Source of the DNA: Actinomycetota bacterium
GTDB lineage: Bacteria > Actinomycetota > Thermoleophilia > UBA2241
DNA length: 6,392 bases
Assembly: GCA_003158705.1 (NCBI GenBank)
Contig: PMKX01000181.1
Location: 1,006 to 7,397, forward strand
Reading direction: 5' to 3'
Every line of letters begins with the position of its first letter. The first letter of the stretch is position 1. Below the pieces are notes generated by a model that saw only the letters and a program-made list of their open reading frames with translations, did not search any database and was not told the DNA's origin. The position numbers were made by a program, and so were the translations under genes. Positions 5,239-6,392 of the stretch are shown one piece after another.

Positions 5239-6392
5239 GCGCCGACGCGAAGACGACGAGGCGGGGTGCCCGCCGGCAGGCGCTGCCGGTCAGTCGCCGC
5301 CTCGCCTCATGCCTGCTGACGATGACACTCTGTCTGTTGGTCATTCCGAGCGTGGCGCGAGCCACCGACGTCCTTTTCATCGGCGACTCGCTGACCGCAG
5401 GCTTCTACGCCACGACCGAACAGCAGTCGTACTTCGCGCTGACGAGCGCGTGGTTGGCGGCACACGGCTACCCCACCTCGACGCGGATGGCGGTGCCCGG
5501 CGCCAAGATCGGCGGCGCCGCCGACGAGGCGACCCAGATCAGCGCCACCGGCGCCGATGTAGCCGTGATCGAGCTGGGCACCAACGACGCGTCCGGGTAT
5601 CCCACCGGGCAGCCCACATCCGGCTCGGACTTCGTGGCAGACTACCGCACCGTTCTCGAGGCGGTGCGCAGCGCACGCCCGCAGGCCCGCCTCGTGCTCC
5701 TGAGCGTCTGGCAGCAGAACACCAACAGGGATCTCTACGACAGCCTCATCGCGGATCTGGCCACCGAGTACGGCGGCTGCTACGTAAGCCTGGAGTCCCT
5801 GAGTGACGACGGCTTCTACACCGGTCCCGCCGGAACACCCACGTACAACGGCACGTCCGACGCCTTCCACCCGAACGATGCCGGCCACGAGGCGATAGCC
5901 GCTGCCGTGGAAGAGGCGTTGGCCTGGCACGGCGGCATCGTCCTGAACGACGACGTCGCCGCCACGAGCGACCCTGTGGTGAGCGTGAGCGCGATGCCGG
6001 CCGACCAGTTCACGGACATCACGCACATGCGGCTGACCTGCGACCTTGCCGAGTGGCCCGCGTGGCAGCCTTTCGCGTCACCGTCGGTGATGACGTTGCC
6101 GGCGGGCGATGGCCAGCACACCGTTTACGCTCAGTTTGAGAATCAGCTGGGCTCCATGTTGCCGGTCGTCGCCGATACGATCACCCTCGACACGGTGCCG
6201 CCCGCGACGACCACCAAGGCCGACCGCCTCTGGCATCGCCACCCGGTGACACTCGGCTTCTCGGCCACCGACAACGCCGGCGGTTCCGGTGTGGAGCGCA
6301 CGCTCTACAAGATCGACGCCGGTCCTTGGCAGACCCTGGCCGGCAGCACGCTCGTCATCCCGGCGCCGGCCGACCACAGAAACGACGGCCGC
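5235..6392 (+). CDS. Secreted SGNH/GDSL hydrolase with Ig-like C-terminal region, 3' end beyond the window
   Basis: The first 386 codons are seen; the frame runs off the right edge. A signal peptide covers about residues 1-43 (basic start with paired arginines, hydrophobic stretch 27-38, cleavage likely after A-R-A at 41-43), so the protein should be exported. The SGNH hydrolase blocks are all present: GDSLTAGF (50-57, nucleophile S52), G89 in VPGAK (block II), GTND (115-118, N117, block III) and DAFHPNDAGH (209-218, D209 and H212, block V). These enzymes cleave esters; the true substrate is not determined. From about residue 245 the sequence is no longer hydrolase. It shows VSVSAMPADQF and then LDTVPPATTTK (323-333) with SATDNAGGSGVERTLYKIDAGPW, typical of OmpL47-like Ig-fold repeats that often bind the cell surface or sugars. 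Further repeats probably follow outside the window. The ATG at 5235 overlaps the GNAT stop. Confidence 0.9.
   Translation, partial: MSADAKTTRRGARRQALPVSRRLASCLLTMTLCLLVIPSVARATDVLFIGDSLTAGFYATTEQQSYFALTSAWLAAHGYPTSTRMAVPGAKIGGAADEATQISATGADVAVIELGTNDASGYPTGQPTSGSDFVADYRTVLEAVRSARPQARLVLLSVWQQNTNRDLYDSLIADLATEYGGCYVSLESLSDDGFYTGPAGTPTYNGTSDAFHPNDAGHEAIAAAVEEALAWHGGIVLNDDVAATSDPVVSVSAMPADQFTDITHMRLTCDLAEWPAWQPFASPSVMTLPAGDGQHTVYAQFENQLGSMLPVVADTITLDTVPPATTTKADRLWHRHPVTLGFSATDNAGGSGVERTLYKIDAGPWQTLAGSTLVIPAPADHRNDGR

Noticed and set aside
5294..5312. Possible twin-arginine export signal in the SGNH protein (SRRLASC)
   Set aside because: Only the paired arginines fit; the following residues do not match the Tat pattern, and an ordinary Sec signal with an A-R-A cleavage site explains export.

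Overview
The window is GC-rich and densely coding, with very short intergenic gaps, stop/start overlaps (ATGA, GTGA) and frequent GTG starts. This suits a high-GC bacterium. The gene set (an archaeal-type DNA topoisomerase I, a SpoIIAA/RsbV-like STAS protein, an Asp23/Gls24 protein and a secreted SGNH esterase with Ig-like repeats) points to Actinomycetota, perhaps a Coriobacteriia- or Thermoleophilia-like lineage. That placement is an inference from gene content, not a measured phylogeny.

The layout is two divergent blocks around a short control region at about 4136-4288. The left block is on the minus strand: an amidohydrolase of the MTA/SAH/aminofutalosine deaminase type (2675-4135), a membrane-anchored TPR protein (2015-2674), a STAS anti-sigma factor antagonist (1671-2018) and topA (1-1565, cut by the left edge). 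The first three are butted or overlapping and look like one operon driven from a sigma70-like promoter at 4179-4207. topA has its own well-formed promoter at 1615-1643, in the 105-base gap after the STAS gene, and a small inverted repeat brackets its -10 box.

The right block is on the plus strand: an Asp23/Gls24 family protein (4289-4633), a divergent GNAT-like acetyltransferase (4630-5238) and a secreted SGNH/GDSL hydrolase with C-terminal Ig-like repeats (5235 to the right edge). Each gene overlaps the next by four bases, so they are probably translationally coupled from one promoter with a perfect TATAAT at 4256-4261.

No RNA genes, CRISPR arrays, insertion sequences, attachment sites or convincing terminators were seen. 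No gene-free stretch exceeds about 155 bases. The genes are mostly recognisable housekeeping or accessory families. The most notable points are the archaeal-type topoisomerase with a charged insert, the unusual amidohydrolase-TPR-STAS operon, the degenerate acetyl-CoA loop of the GNAT protein, and the small control elements upstream of topA and of the amidohydrolase gene.
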